A stretch of 37,744 nucleotides of DNA from an uncultured Pelagibacteraceae bacterium. Its GTDB lineage: Bacteria > Pseudomonadota > Alphaproteobacteria > Pelagibacterales > Pelagibacteraceae. The stretch covers positions 1 to 37,744 of the forward strand of contig CACKZF010000007.1 of the NCBI GenBank assembly GCA_902604565.1, given 5' to 3'. Each line of letters starts with the position of its first letter. The stretch's first letter is position 1. A program made the translations under genes and the position numbers. Shown in pieces: positions 17,107 to 25,373 of this stretch. The notes below the pieces were generated by a model. It did not search any database. It was not told the DNA's origin and was given only the letters and a program-made list of their open reading frames with translations.

Positions 17107-18201
17107 ATGGAAAAAAACTTATCTGCACTTGGATTTATGAGTGGTACATCTGGCGATGGTGTTGATACTTCCGTCATCAGTTCTAATGGCAAAGATACTA
17201 TTAATATCAAATATAATAGATTTGATCCTTATCCAACAAGCCTTTCAAATAAAATTCATAGAGTAAAAGAAAGCATTTCAGAAATGCAAGACTTGCTAAA
17301 ATATTCTTCTGAAATTGACAATTTAGAGATAGAAATTACTGATTTTCATATTGATATAGCAATTAAGGTAACTAAAGAGGTTGATTATGACCTAATCGGT
17401 TTTCATGGTCACACTATTTATCATAATACAGAGGAAAAAATTTCAAAACAAATTGGACTTGGTGCTAATTTATCAAAAATAACAAATAAAGATGTAGTTT
17501 ATAACTTTAGACAAAACGATATTAAAAATGGAGGTGAGGGTGCACCCTTATCTCCTATTTATCATCTAGCACTAATAAAATCATTGTTTAATGAAAATAA
17601 AGTTAAAATTCCAATTTCAATATTAAATATTGGTGGAATTGCCAATATTACCGAAATTGAGAAAGATTTTAAAATTACTAGTAGAGACATAGGACCTGGA
17701 AATTGTCTAATAGATAAATGGATAAGAAAAAATTCTGATAAATTTTTTGACGAAAATGGAATTTTGGCTGATAAAGGAAAAACAGATAAATTTATTTTTG
17801 ATCAATATTTAGACAATTACTATTATAGCAAAGTCAATTCTAAAAGATCTCTTGATACAAATGATTTTGATATTTCTTTTGCCAAAGGTCTCTCTTTAGA
17901 AAATGGTACAACCACAATTACAGACATAACATCTGAATTATTATCCAAAAAAATAGGTATAAATGATATTTTTATTTGTGGAGGTGGTAGAAAAAATAAA
18001 TATTTAATTAACTCTTTAAAAAAAAAAATTAATAATAAATTACATCTAATTGATGACTTAAATATAGATGGTGACTATATAGAGTCACAAGCATTTGCAT
18101 TTCTTGCAATTAGATCATATTTAGGGTTACCTAATTCATTTCCATCCACAACTAATTGTAAAGAACCTACAGTTGGGGGAAACATAATTAAAAATTCTTG
18201 A
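17107..18201 (+). CDS. anmK: anhydro-N-acetylmuramic acid kinase
   Basis: This 364-residue sugar kinase recycles cell-wall anhydro-MurNAc by opening the 1,6-anhydro ring and phosphorylating it to MurNAc-6-phosphate. Motifs are GFMSGTSGDGVDTSVI (ATP-binding start), GFHGHTIYH, NDIKNGGEGAPLSPIYH with the Asp/Gly-rich active-site loop, LNIGGIANIT, DIGPGNCLIDKWI, FICGGGRKNKYL and ESQAFAFLAIRSYLGLPNSF. A MurQ etherase gene is not in the window. The stop at 18201 is immediately followed by the end of the convergent hydrolase gene at 18202. Confidence 0.95.
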   Translation: MEKNLSALGFMSGTSGDGVDTSVISSNGKDTINIKYNRFDPYPTSLSNKIHRVKESISEMQDLLKYSSEIDNLEIEITDFHIDIAIKVTKEVDYDLIGFHGHTIYHNTEEKISKQIGLGANLSKITNKDVVYNFRQNDIKNGGEGAPLSPIYHLALIKSLFNENKVKIPISILNIGGIANITEIEKDFKITSRDIGPGNCLIDKWIRKNSDKFFDENGILADKGKTDKFIFDQYLDNYYYSKVNSKRSLDTNDFDISFAKGLSLENGTTTITDITSELLSKKIGINDIFICGGGRKNKYLINSLKKKINNKLHLIDDLNIDGDYIESQAFAFLAIRSYLGLPNSFPSTTNCKEPTVGGNIIKNS

Positions 18202-18867
18202 TTAGTATAATGCAGTTTCTCTTTTTATATATTTATTTAAAGATTTAACTAAAGCTACATCATTTTTAGAAAAAAAATGGTTAGCATCAGCAATAGATTC
18301 AAATTCAACTTTTATACCCTTTTGTTCACTAAGTCTTTTATTTAGATCATTTATATGTTCTATTGGAACTAGTTCATCCTTTCTTCCATAAATCATTGTA
18401 CCAGAGGTTGGACATGGTGATAAAAAAGAAAAATCATAAACATTTGGCTGAGGCGAAACTACAACAAACCTATTTATTTCTGGTCTTCGCATTAATAATT
18501 GCATCGCAATTAGAGAACCAAAAGAAAAACCCGAAATCCAACATTGAGAGTTATCAAAATTTTCTCTTTCTAACCAATCTAACGCTGCAGCTGCATCAGC
18601 GAGTTCTCCTTGGCCATTATCAAAATCTCCATCACTCTTACCAACTCCTCTAAAATTTACTCTACAAACTGAAAAATCATTATCGACAAAAGTTTGAAAA
18701 ATATCGACAACAACTTTGTTATTCATTGTTCCACCATACTGCGGGTGTGGGTGTAAAACTAATGCTATTGGAGATGTATTTTTTTTACTTTTGTAATATT
18801 TGGCTTCCAGTCTTCCAGCAGGACCTGGGATAAATATTTCTACAATTTTATTGTCTACTGATGCCAT
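18202..18867 (-). CDS. alpha/beta hydrolase, small serine esterase type
   Basis: This 221-residue alpha/beta-hydrolase is of the short dienelactone-hydrolase/YfhR-like type. The oxyanion region LVLHPHPQYGGTMNNKVV comes first, then NFRGVGKSDG, the nucleophile elbow GFSFGS (Ser115), the acid in GRKDELVP (Asp164) and the base in ADANHFF (His197). No signal peptide is seen, so it should be cytoplasmic. The substrate is unknown. It is divergent from the iscR/suf operon with 129 bp between them, a position this family also holds in other Alphaproteobacteria, but there is no direct evidence for a role in Fe-S metabolism. Confidence 0.88.
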   Translation of the reverse strand: MASVDNKIVEIFIPGPAGRLEAKYYKSKKNTSPIALVLHPHPQYGGTMNNKVVVDIFQTFVDNDFSVCRVNFRGVGKSDGDFDNGQGELADAAAALDWLERENFDNSQCWISGFSFGSLIAMQLLMRRPEINRFVVVSPQPNVYDFSFLSPCPTSGTMIYGRKDELVPIEHINDLNKRLSEQKGIKVEFESIADANHFFSKNDVALVKSLNKYIKRETALY

Positions 18868-18944
18868 TGATTATTAATCTCAAAAAAAAATTAGGTTTTT
18901 CTATCAAAATTGAGTGACAAAATGCAAGTTTTTAAGTTGTGATT

Positions 18945-18969
18945 AATCTTGACTAAAATAGTCGGGTAT
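18945..18969 (+). promoter_or_regulatory. IscR-type operator (type 1 Isc box)
   Basis: The 25-bp element has the palindromic core GACTA-AAA-TAGTC and the right flank GGGTAT. Compared with the type 1 IscR consensus as I recall it from E. coli (ATASYYGACTRWWWYAGTCRRSTAT), nearly all positions agree, the mismatches being mainly in the left flank. It overlaps the -35 hexamer of the inferred promoter, 28 bp before the iscR ATG. This predicts repression by [2Fe-2S]-IscR. Confidence 0.8.
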
Positions 18970-18976
18970 ATATAAG
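18949..18976 (+). promoter_or_regulatory. predicted sigma-70 promoter of the iscR-suf operon
   Basis: TTGACT at 18949-18954 is a near-consensus -35. TATAAG at 18971-18976 is a plausible -10 with 16 bp spacing (overlapping TATATA alternatives exist). The transcription start would fall near 18982-18984, leaving a short leader before ATG 18997. Confidence 0.6.
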
Positions 18977-18996
18977 TCACGCTAATTGCGGAAAAT

Positions 18997-19419
18997 ATGA
19001 AATTATCAAGTAAAGGCAGATACGCTGTCATGGCTTTAGCGGATCTGGCAAAATTTAATATAAGAGAGCCAGTATCATTGAGAGATATATCCCTAAGACA
19101 GGGAATATCCCTAGTTTACTTAGAACAATTATTTTCAAAATTAAAAAAAAACCAAATTGTTAAAAGCGTCAGAGGAAATAAAGGAGGTTATATTTTATCA
19201 AGACAGGCTTCCCAGATAAAAATTTCAGATGTATTTATTGCAGTTGACGAAAAAGTTAAAACAATTGGTTGTGAAAAGCACTCTGAAAGTGGGTGCAATG
19301 GAAAGTCGTCAAAGTGCATTACTCACGATTTATGGGATGAACTAGAAGATTATATAAATAATTTTTTTCAACAAAAAACATTGAGTGATTTAATTGGTAA
19401 GAGAACTTTAAATGGATAA
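18997..19419 (+). CDS. iscR: Rrf2-family Fe-S cluster regulator, IscR type
   Basis: This 140-residue winged-helix regulator has [20 protein letters not shown] at the N-terminus, the recognition helix region [20 protein letters not shown], and the wing [12 protein letters not shown]. Cys92, Cys100 and Cys107 followed by His110 ([20 protein letters not shown]) match the three-Cys/one-His cluster ligands of IscR, although the spacing (7 and 6 intervening residues) is slightly wider than in E. coli. It heads the suf operon and overlaps sufB by 8 bp. The IscR-type box upstream implies autoregulation. A RirA-like role (iron sensing in Alphaproteobacteria) is the alternative; the box and the cysteine positions favour IscR. 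Confidence 0.92.
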   Translation: MKLSSKGRYAVMALADLAKFNIREPVSLRDISLRQGISLVYLEQLFSKLKKNQIVKSVRGNKGGYILSRQASQIKISDVFIAVDEKVKTIGCEKHSESGCNGKSSKCITHDLWDELEDYINNFFQQKTLSDLIGKRTLNG

Positions 19420-20854
19420 TAGACAGAAAGAAATTGATAATCTTAAAGATTATAAATACGGTTTTACAACTGATATTGAAAATACAAGAGCTCCTAAAGG
19501 ATTAAATGAAGATGTAATAAGATTTATATCTAATATTAAAAAAGAACCTCAATGGATGCTTGATTTTAGATTAAAAGCATATGCAAGATTTAAGCAGCTA
19601 AAAGAGCCAGATTGGCAAAAACCAAAGTACCCAAAAATAGATTACCAAGACTTATATTATTATTCAGCACCCAAAAGTATGAAGGATAAACCAAAAAATT
19701 TAGATGATTTAGACCCTAAACTTTTGGAAACTTATAAAAAATTAGGTATTCCACTTCAGGAGCAAAAAAGGCTTAATGGAATAGCAGTTGATGCTGTCTT
19801 TGATTCTGTCTCAGTAGCAACTACATTTAGAGAAGAGCTTACAAAACAGGGTATTATTTTTTGTCCAATATCAGAAGCTATACAAAATCATCCTGAATTA
19901 GTTAAAAAATATTTAGGCTCAGTAATCCCAGTCACAGATCACTTTTTTGCTACCCTAAACTCTGCAGTTTTTACCGATGGCTCATTTGCATACATACCTG
20001 AAGGTGTGAGATGCCCAATGGAACTTTCAACATACTTTAGAATAAATGCGTCTAATACAGGTCAATTTGAAAGAACATTAATTGTTGCTGATAAAGGAAG
20101 TTATGTAAGTTATTTAGAAGGTTGCACTGCTCCAATGCGAGATGAAAATCAATTACATGCTGCAAATGTTGAATTAGTTGCACTTGATGATGCAGAAATA
20201 AAATATTCTACAGTTCAGAATTGGTATCCTGGAGATAAAGATGGGAAAGGTGGAATTTATAATTTTGTTACAAAGCGTGGTTTGTGCAAAGGAAAGAACT
20301 CAAAAATTTCTTGGACGCAAGTTGAAACTGGTTCTGCTATTACCTGGAAATATCCAAGTTGTATTTTAAAAGGTGACAATTCTGTTGGTGAATTTTATTC
20401 TATAGCAATTACCAATAATCATCAAAAAGCAGATACAGGAACTAAAATGATACATTTAGGAAAAAATACTAAAAGCAAAATAATATCAAAAGGTATTAGT
20501 GCTGGATTCTCAGATATGACTTACAGGGGGTTAGTTGATATCTCATCAAAAGCTACAAATTCCAATAATTATACTCAATGTGACTCTTTACTAATGGGCA
20601 ACAAATGCGGCGCACATACTGTACCATATATTAAAAATAAAAATTCAGAATCAAATATTGCTCACGAAGCAACAACATCAAAAATCAGTGAGGATCAATT
20701 ACATTACTGTCAACAGAGAGGCTTGAGTGCTGAGGAGGCAATAGGATTAATCGTTAATGGATTTTGTAAAGAAGTATTACAACAATTACCAATGGAATTT
20801 GCTGTTGAGGCTCAAAAACTAGTTGGTATCAGCTTAGAGGGTAGTGTTGGCTAA
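19412..20854 (+). CDS. sufB: Fe-S scaffold complex subunit SufB
   Basis: SufB (480 residues) is the scaffold subunit of SufBCD, on which nascent clusters are built. The family-typical core includes [107 protein letters not shown] and the C-terminal region [20 protein letters not shown]. The length is usual for SufB. It is coupled to iscR by an 8-bp overlap and to sufC by TAATG. Confidence 0.98.
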   Translation: MDNRQKEIDNLKDYKYGFTTDIENTRAPKGLNEDVIRFISNIKKEPQWMLDFRLKAYARFKQLKEPDWQKPKYPKIDYQDLYYYSAPKSMKDKPKNLDDLDPKLLETYKKLGIPLQEQKRLNGIAVDAVFDSVSVATTFREELTKQGIIFCPISEAIQNHPELVKKYLGSVIPVTDHFFATLNSAVFTDGSFAYIPEGVRCPMELSTYFRINASNTGQFERTLIVADKGSYVSYLEGCTAPMRDENQLHAANVELVALDDAEIKYSTVQNWYPGDKDGKGGIYNFVTKRGLCKGKNSKISWTQVETGSAITWKYPSCILKGDNSVGEFYSIAITNNHQKADTGTKMIHLGKNTKSKIISKGISAGFSDMTYRGLVDISSKATNSNNYTQCDSLLMGNKCGAHTVPYIKNKNSESNIAHEATTSKISEDQLHYCQQRGLSAEEAIGLIVNGFCKEVLQQLPMEFAVEAQKLVGISLEGSVG

Positions 20855-21588
20855 TGTTAAAAATAAATAAATTAAATGCAAAAATTGATAGCAAAGAAAT
20901 TTTGAAGGAATTTTCTTTAAATATAAACCCAGGAGAGGTTCATGCTATTATGGGTCCTAATGGATCTGGTAAAAGTACACTATCAAATATTTTGTCAGGG
21001 AAAAAAGGCTATGAGGTTTCAGGAGAAGTACTTTTTGAGGAAAAAGATTTATTTGAACTTGAAACTGAGGAAAGAGCTCATAAAGGTATATTTCTTGCCT
21101 TTCAATACCCTTTAGAAATTCCAGGTGTTAATACAAATATATTCCTAAAGACTTCATTAAATGCAGTAAGAAAAGCAAGAGGTGAAAAAGAGCTCGATGC
21201 TATAGAATTTTTAAAATTGGTGAAGGAAAAATCTAAAGAACTTAAATTTGATGAAGAAAAATTAAATAGGCAACTAAATGTTGGTTTTTCAGGTGGAGAG
21301 AAAAAGAAAAACGAAATTTTACAAATGTCATTATTGGCTCCAAAATTGTCAATATTGGATGAAACAGACTCAGGTTTAGATATTGATGCATTAAGAATTG
21401 TAGCTGATGGAGTTAATACATTAAGGGATAATAAAAATTCATTTTTAATAATTACACATTACCAAAGATTACTTGATTATATCAAACCAGATTTTGTACA
21501 TGTTTTAATGGATGGAAAAATTGTTAAATCTGGTGGTGCAGAACTAGCTTTGGAATTAGAAAACAAGGGGTATGAAAATTTTCATTAG
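20854..21588 (+). CDS. sufC: SUF system ATPase SufC
   Basis: This 244-residue ABC-type ATPase drives the SufBCD scaffold; it is cytosolic and not a transporter. The Walker A is [13 protein letters not shown], the Q-loop lies in [14 protein letters not shown], the signature is [16 protein letters not shown] (the [12 protein letters not shown] typical of SufC), the Walker B and D-loop are [17 protein letters not shown], and the switch histidine is in [12 protein letters not shown]. It starts inside the sufB stop (TAATG), and sufD starts directly at the next base. Confidence 0.98.
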   Translation: MLKINKLNAKIDSKEILKEFSLNINPGEVHAIMGPNGSGKSTLSNILSGKKGYEVSGEVLFEEKDLFELETEERAHKGIFLAFQYPLEIPGVNTNIFLKTSLNAVRKARGEKELDAIEFLKLVKEKSKELKFDEEKLNRQLNVGFSGGEKKKNEILQMSLLAPKLSILDETDSGLDIDALRIVADGVNTLRDNKNSFLIITHYQRLLDYIKPDFVHVLMDGKIVKSGGAELALELENKGYENFH

Positions 21589-22836
21589 ATGAAAGAGCAA
21601 CTACAAAAAGATTTTGATAACACTATTAGAAACTTAACTTTATCTCAAAAAGATATTGAAATTAAAAAATTTTATTTAGATAATTTTATTAACAAAGGTT
21701 TTCCAAACAGAAAAGAAGAGGATTGGAAATTTTCTGATATAAACCAAATAATAAAAAAAAATATTGGTGAGTTAAGTTTTTATACTGACTATACTTCCAC
21801 AAATAAAGTTGATACTTCTGCATACGTAGATGGTTTAGAGCATAACAAAATAGTATTTATTAATGGAAGAATAGAAAAAATTGATTTTGATTATGAAAAA
21901 AAAAACCAAATAGAAATAATTGATCAGTCGGAAACTATTAATAAATTCAATAATAATAGCTCTTTATCTGACTTAAATAGTGCCTTTACCAACAAGTCTT
22001 TTAAAATAGCAGTTAAAGAGGGTTATCAATTAACAAAGCCTCTTATTATCTATCATACTACGAACTCTAAAATTTGGTCTAAAAATATTAATTTAAGACT
22101 AAATTTTGAATTATATGAAAATAGTTCCTTAAGATTAATTGATTTGTTTAGAGACACTTCAGAAAAAAATTTCCTAAATATTTTTTACAACTTTGATTTA
22201 AAAGAAAACTCTATTTTAAAAAATTACAAAGTAGATAAATTTGAAAATAAAAATATTAAGTATTCATTTAATAATATCGATCAAGATAGAAATAGTATTT
22301 CAGAAACATTTATTTTATCTTCGGGATCAAATTTTTGTAAGAATGAGATCAATTGTAACTTAAATGGAGAATATTCATCAGCTTTTGTAAATGGAATTTT
22401 CTCTATAAACAATAATAAACATCATGAAATCAGAACAATCATAAATCACTTGACTGAAAATACAAAAAGTTATCAACTTATAAAAAGTGTTTTAGAAGAT
22501 AGTTCAAGAGCAGTCTATCAAGGAAAAATATTTGTTAACTCTAAAGCACAAAAAACAGATGGCTATCAACTGAGTAAAGCAATATTATTAAATAAAGACT
22601 CTGAGTTTAATGCTAAACCAGAGTTGGAAATTTATGCAGATGATGTGAAATGTTCACATGGATCTGCATCAGGTAGTCTTAATGAAGACTCGATATTTTA
22701 TTTAATGTCTAGAGGATTAAATTATCAACAATCGAGAGAACTTTTGATAAACGGTTTTCTGCTTGATGTAGTTGAAAAAATCACAGACTCCGAAGTAAAA
22801 AATTTAATTAAAAATATGATTGGAATTAAGGAATGA
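21589..22836 (+). CDS. sufD: Fe-S scaffold complex subunit SufD
   Basis: This 415-residue SufB/SufD-family protein has a divergent N-terminal half (NRKEEDWKFSDINQIIKKN is the usual SufD start pattern) and a better-kept C-terminal half: SGSNFCKNEINCNLNGEY, SSRAVYQGKIFVNSKAQKTD, GYQLSKAILLN, ELEIYADDVKCSHGSASG and SRGLNYQQSRELLINGFL. The conserved His of KCSHG is present. No gap separates it from sufC and it overlaps sufS by 4 bp (ATGA). Confidence 0.96.
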   Translation: MKEQLQKDFDNTIRNLTLSQKDIEIKKFYLDNFINKGFPNRKEEDWKFSDINQIIKKNIGELSFYTDYTSTNKVDTSAYVDGLEHNKIVFINGRIEKIDFDYEKKNQIEIIDQSETINKFNNNSSLSDLNSAFTNKSFKIAVKEGYQLTKPLIIYHTTNSKIWSKNINLRLNFELYENSSLRLIDLFRDTSEKNFLNIFYNFDLKENSILKNYKVDKFENKNIKYSFNNIDQDRNSISETFILSSGSNFCKNEINCNLNGEYSSAFVNGIFSINNNKHHEIRTIINHLTENTKSYQLIKSVLEDSSRAVYQGKIFVNSKAQKTDGYQLSKAILLNKDSEFNAKPELEIYADDVKCSHGSASGSLNEDSIFYLMSRGLNYQQSRELLINGFLLDVVEKITDSEVKNLIKNMIGIKE

Positions 22837-24053
22837 AAATAGAAAATATAAAAACTGAGTTTCCTATATTTGATGAAAAAATTCAAAATAATGATCTAGT
22901 GTATTTAGATAGTGCTAACTCATCACAAAAACCAAAAGTTGTAGCTGAAAAAATAAATGAATTTTATACTAAACAATTTTCAAATGTTGGAAGAAGTGTT
23001 CATTATTTAGCAGTTGCAGCAACAAACTTATATGAAAATACAAGGTCCTCAGTTCAAAAATATATTAATGCTAAAGATAAAAATGAAATAGTCTTCACTA
23101 AAGGAGCAACTGAAGCTTTAAATTTAGTAGCTAATACTCTAGGGCAAAAATATCTGAACGAAGGCGATGAAATTTTAATTACAGAGCTTGAGCATCATTC
23201 AAATTATGTGCCTTGGCATTTCTTAAGAAAATCAAAGAACATAAAAATTAAATTTGCAGAGGTAAATCAAGATGGAGATATTTCTCTGGAGGATATTGAA
23301 AAAAAAATAACTTCTAAGACTAAAGTAATTGCAATTACTCATCTATCTAACGTTACAGGGGCAATATTGCCTGTTAAAGAAATAACAGATCTTGCCCACT
23401 CAAAGGGAATAATAGTTGTAATTGATGGTTGTCAGGGAGCCCCTCATCTAAAATTAGATATGCAAGACCTAGATTGTGATTTTTACGCAATATCATGCCA
23501 TAAAATGTACGGACCAACTGGACTAGGTGTTTTATACGGTAAAAAAAAGTGGTTAGAGGAGCTGCCACCCTATCAAGGCGGAGGTGGAATGATTAGAGAA
23601 GTCAAAAAAGATAAAATATCTTATGGAGATTTACCGAATAAATATGAAGCTGGCACCATGGCTACAGCTCAAGTTATTGCATTTGATCAGTCAATAAAGT
23701 TTATGGAGAGTATTGGAATAGAGAATATCATGAAACACGAAGCTGATTTAGTTGAATATGGTCAAGAATTGTTACAAAAAAATAATTCAGTTAAATTGAT
23801 TGGTAGTCCAAAAAATAAAGGTGGAGTTTTATCATTTACTTTAGAGGGTGTTCACCCACACGATATTGCAACAATACTTGATGAAGATGGCGTTGCAATA
23901 AGAGCAGGCCATCATTGCTGTCAAATATTACATGATAAATTAAATATACCAGCTAGTGCAAGAGCGTCGGTTGGAATTTACAATACTAAAGATGACTTAG
24001 ATAAGTTAAATGACTCTATTAATAATTGTAAAAAAATATTCAACTTAAAATGA
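22833..24053 (+). CDS. sufS: cysteine desulfurase SufS
   Basis: This 406-residue PLP enzyme (group II, SufS/CsdA type) releases sulfur from cysteine. Features are YLDSANSSQKPKVV at the start, FTKGATEALNLVANTL, the PLP-stacking ELEHHSNYVPW, HLSNVTGAILPVKEI, the Schiff-base lysine in SCHKMYGPTGLG (Lys224) and the substrate-loop cysteine in RAGHHCCQIL (Cys362), followed by a second cysteine (Cys363) where SufS proteins usually have Ala. It partners with the downstream SufU. It overlaps sufD and sufU by 4 bp each. Confidence 0.97.
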   Translation: MKIENIKTEFPIFDEKIQNNDLVYLDSANSSQKPKVVAEKINEFYTKQFSNVGRSVHYLAVAATNLYENTRSSVQKYINAKDKNEIVFTKGATEALNLVANTLGQKYLNEGDEILITELEHHSNYVPWHFLRKSKNIKIKFAEVNQDGDISLEDIEKKITSKTKVIAITHLSNVTGAILPVKEITDLAHSKGIIVVIDGCQGAPHLKLDMQDLDCDFYAISCHKMYGPTGLGVLYGKKKWLEELPPYQGGGGMIREVKKDKISYGDLPNKYEAGTMATAQVIAFDQSIKFMESIGIENIMKHEADLVEYGQELLQKNNSVKLIGSPKNKGGVLSFTLEGVHPHDIATILDEDGVAIRAGHHCCQILHDKLNIPASARASVGIYNTKDDLDKLNDSINNCKKIFNLK

Positions 24054-24514
24054 ACTTAAAAGAGCTTTATCAAGAAATTATTTTAGAACATGGAAAAAAT
24101 CCAAGGAATCTTGGAAAAGTACATAAGTTTAATAAAGATGCAAAAGGTCATAACCCTTTATGTGGAGACAATGTTCATGTTTATCTTAAATTAAATGGAC
24201 AAAAAATAGTTGAGGATATTTCATTTGAGGGAAGTGGATGTGCTATTTCAATGGCATCAGCTTCAATCATGACCGATTTAATCAAAGGCAAAAATGAACA
24301 CGAGGCTAAAGAGATAGTTGAGGATTTTTTAGGAATGATAAAAGAAAATCCAGAATTAAAATCTGAATACTTAAAAGAAGACGAAAAAACTAAATTAATG
24401 TGTTTATCTGGTGTTAAACAATATCCAATGAGAGTTAAGTGCGCAACATTATCGTGGCACACTCTTACATCAGCAATGGATAACTCAAAAGAAATCACTA
24501 AAACCGAGTCGTAA
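24050..24514 (+). CDS. sufU: SufU-type sulfurtransferase (IscU-fold, zinc-binding)
   Basis: This 154-residue IscU-fold protein carries the SufU signature: NPLCGDNVHVYL (Cys38, Asp40), FEGSGCAISMASASIMTDLI (Cys64), then an insertion of about 20 residues, and GVKQYPMRVKCATLSWHTL (Cys131). Cys38/Asp40/Cys64/Cys131 correspond to the Zn ligands and sulfur acceptor of Bacillus subtilis SufU, which takes persulfide from SufS. It lies directly after sufS with an ATGA overlap, as expected for a SufS partner. No SufE is seen here. Confidence 0.94.
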   Translation: MNLKELYQEIILEHGKNPRNLGKVHKFNKDAKGHNPLCGDNVHVYLKLNGQKIVEDISFEGSGCAISMASASIMTDLIKGKNEHEAKEIVEDFLGMIKENPELKSEYLKEDEKTKLMCLSGVKQYPMRVKCATLSWHTLTSAMDNSKEITKTES

Positions 24515-24518
24515 CTTT

Positions 24519-24815
24519 ATGGAATTAAAAGAAAAAGTAATTGAAGAAATAAAAAAAATTTATGATCCTGAAATACCAGTAAATATTTACGAACTTGGAT
24601 TAATATATGATATTGTGGTAGACAAAAAAAATATTAGTGTAAAAATGACACTTACCACTCCAAATTGTCCAGTAGCTGAAAGTTTGCCTAAAGAAGTTAA
24701 AGATAGTATTATGCAATTAGAGGAAGTTGACAAAGTAGATTTAGATTTAGTTTGGGAACCACCATGGGATAAATCTATGATGTCAGAGGCAGCTAAACTA
24801 GAATTAAATTTATGA
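24519..24815 (+). CDS. sufT: SufT-like protein (MIP18/DUF59 family)
   Basis: This 98-residue protein of the MIP18/DUF59 fold has YDPEIPVNIYELGLIYDIVV, LTTPNCPVAESLP with the conserved Cys, and LDLVWEPPWDKSMMSEAAKLEL at the end. SufT proteins help mature Fe-S enzymes when demand is high. The position inside a suf operon between sufU and sufA supports this over the related PaaD role in phenylacetate breakdown. It starts 4 bp after sufU and overlaps sufA by 4 bp. Confidence 0.93.
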   Translation: MELKEKVIEEIKKIYDPEIPVNIYELGLIYDIVVDKKNISVKMTLTTPNCPVAESLPKEVKDSIMQLEEVDKVDLDLVWEPPWDKSMMSEAAKLELNL

Positions 24816-25147
24816 CGAAACAAGTAATATCATTAAGCGTTCAAGCAGCAAACAGGATAAAAGAAATTATGTCTTCAGCTGAAAATGGATCTATTGGTGT
24901 TAGAGTTGGGGTAAAATCAGGTGGATGCGCAGGAATGTCTTATATTATGGAATACACAAAAGAAATTAATCCTAATGATGAGGTTATTGAGGATAAGGGA
25001 GTAAAAGTGTTTATTGACCCAGCAGCTGTAATGTATCTTTTTGGAACTGAAATGGATTATAAAAAGGAGCAATTTTCCTCTCAATTTGTGTTTAATAACC
25101 CTAATGAAACTGAAAGATGCGGTTGTGGAGAGTCTTTTAAAGTTTAA
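24812..25147 (+). CDS. sufA: A-type Fe-S carrier (SufA/IscA/ErpA family)
   Basis: This 111-residue HesB/IscA-family protein receives clusters from SufBCD and passes them to apo-enzymes. The three family cysteines are present: KSGGCAGMSYIMEY and the C-terminal ETERCGCGESFKV (CxC). The body (IGVRVGVKSGGCAG, VFIDPAAVMYLFGTEMDYKK) is typical. It is the last gene of the suf operon. Assigning SufA rather than ErpA rests on context. Confidence 0.94.
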   Translation: MTKQVISLSVQAANRIKEIMSSAENGSIGVRVGVKSGGCAGMSYIMEYTKEINPNDEVIEDKGVKVFIDPAAVMYLFGTEMDYKKEQFSSQFVFNNPNETERCGCGESFKV

Positions 25148-25285
25148 TTATTGGTAATAAGAAATAAACCAATATTGGCCTCTTTTATTCATAGAATAAG
25201 TTTTATTTTTTCTACGCTTAGGTTTTCTAATTTCAGGCTTATTATAACCAATAATATTTTTTAAAGTTGATATGATTTTTGTCAT
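25148..25285 (-). CDS. possible small basic protein, 45 residues
   Basis: A 45-codon frame runs from ATG 25285 to TAA 25148. The peptide starts MTKIISTLKNIIGYNKPE, has a strongly basic middle (RKPKRRKNK) and ends with an aromatic tail (QYWFISYY). It fills most of the gap between sufA and glnA and ends exactly where sufA stops. No clear ribosome-binding site is seen and I recognise no family. It may be a real short gene or chance. Confidence 0.35.
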   Translation of the reverse strand: MTKIISTLKNIIGYNKPEIRKPKRRKNKTYSMNKRGQYWFISYYQ

Positions 25286-25324
25286 GCGTTTTCATAACAA
25301 AAATAAATGAAATTAGAATCCTAA

Positions 25325-25361
25325 TATGGGAATACCTGCTATTACTGCAGGTAATCCCATA
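25325..25361. terminator. strong hairpin downstream of glnA, possible terminator or processing site
   Basis: The arms at 25325-25339 and 25347-25361 pair at 14 of 15 positions around a 7-base loop, with a single A-A mismatch. This is the only GC-containing long hairpin in the surrounding AT-rich DNA and begins 12 bp after the glnA stop. No run of T follows it on either strand, so it is not a classic intrinsic terminator and may instead stabilise the glnA 3' end. Confidence 0.5.
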
Positions 25362-25373
25362 AAATAAAGCTTT

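Noticed and set aside
18363-18653. Plus-strand open frame opposite the alpha/beta hydrolase
   Set aside because: The minus-strand frame carries the full Ser/Asp/His triad and correct length; the opposite frame is its shadow.
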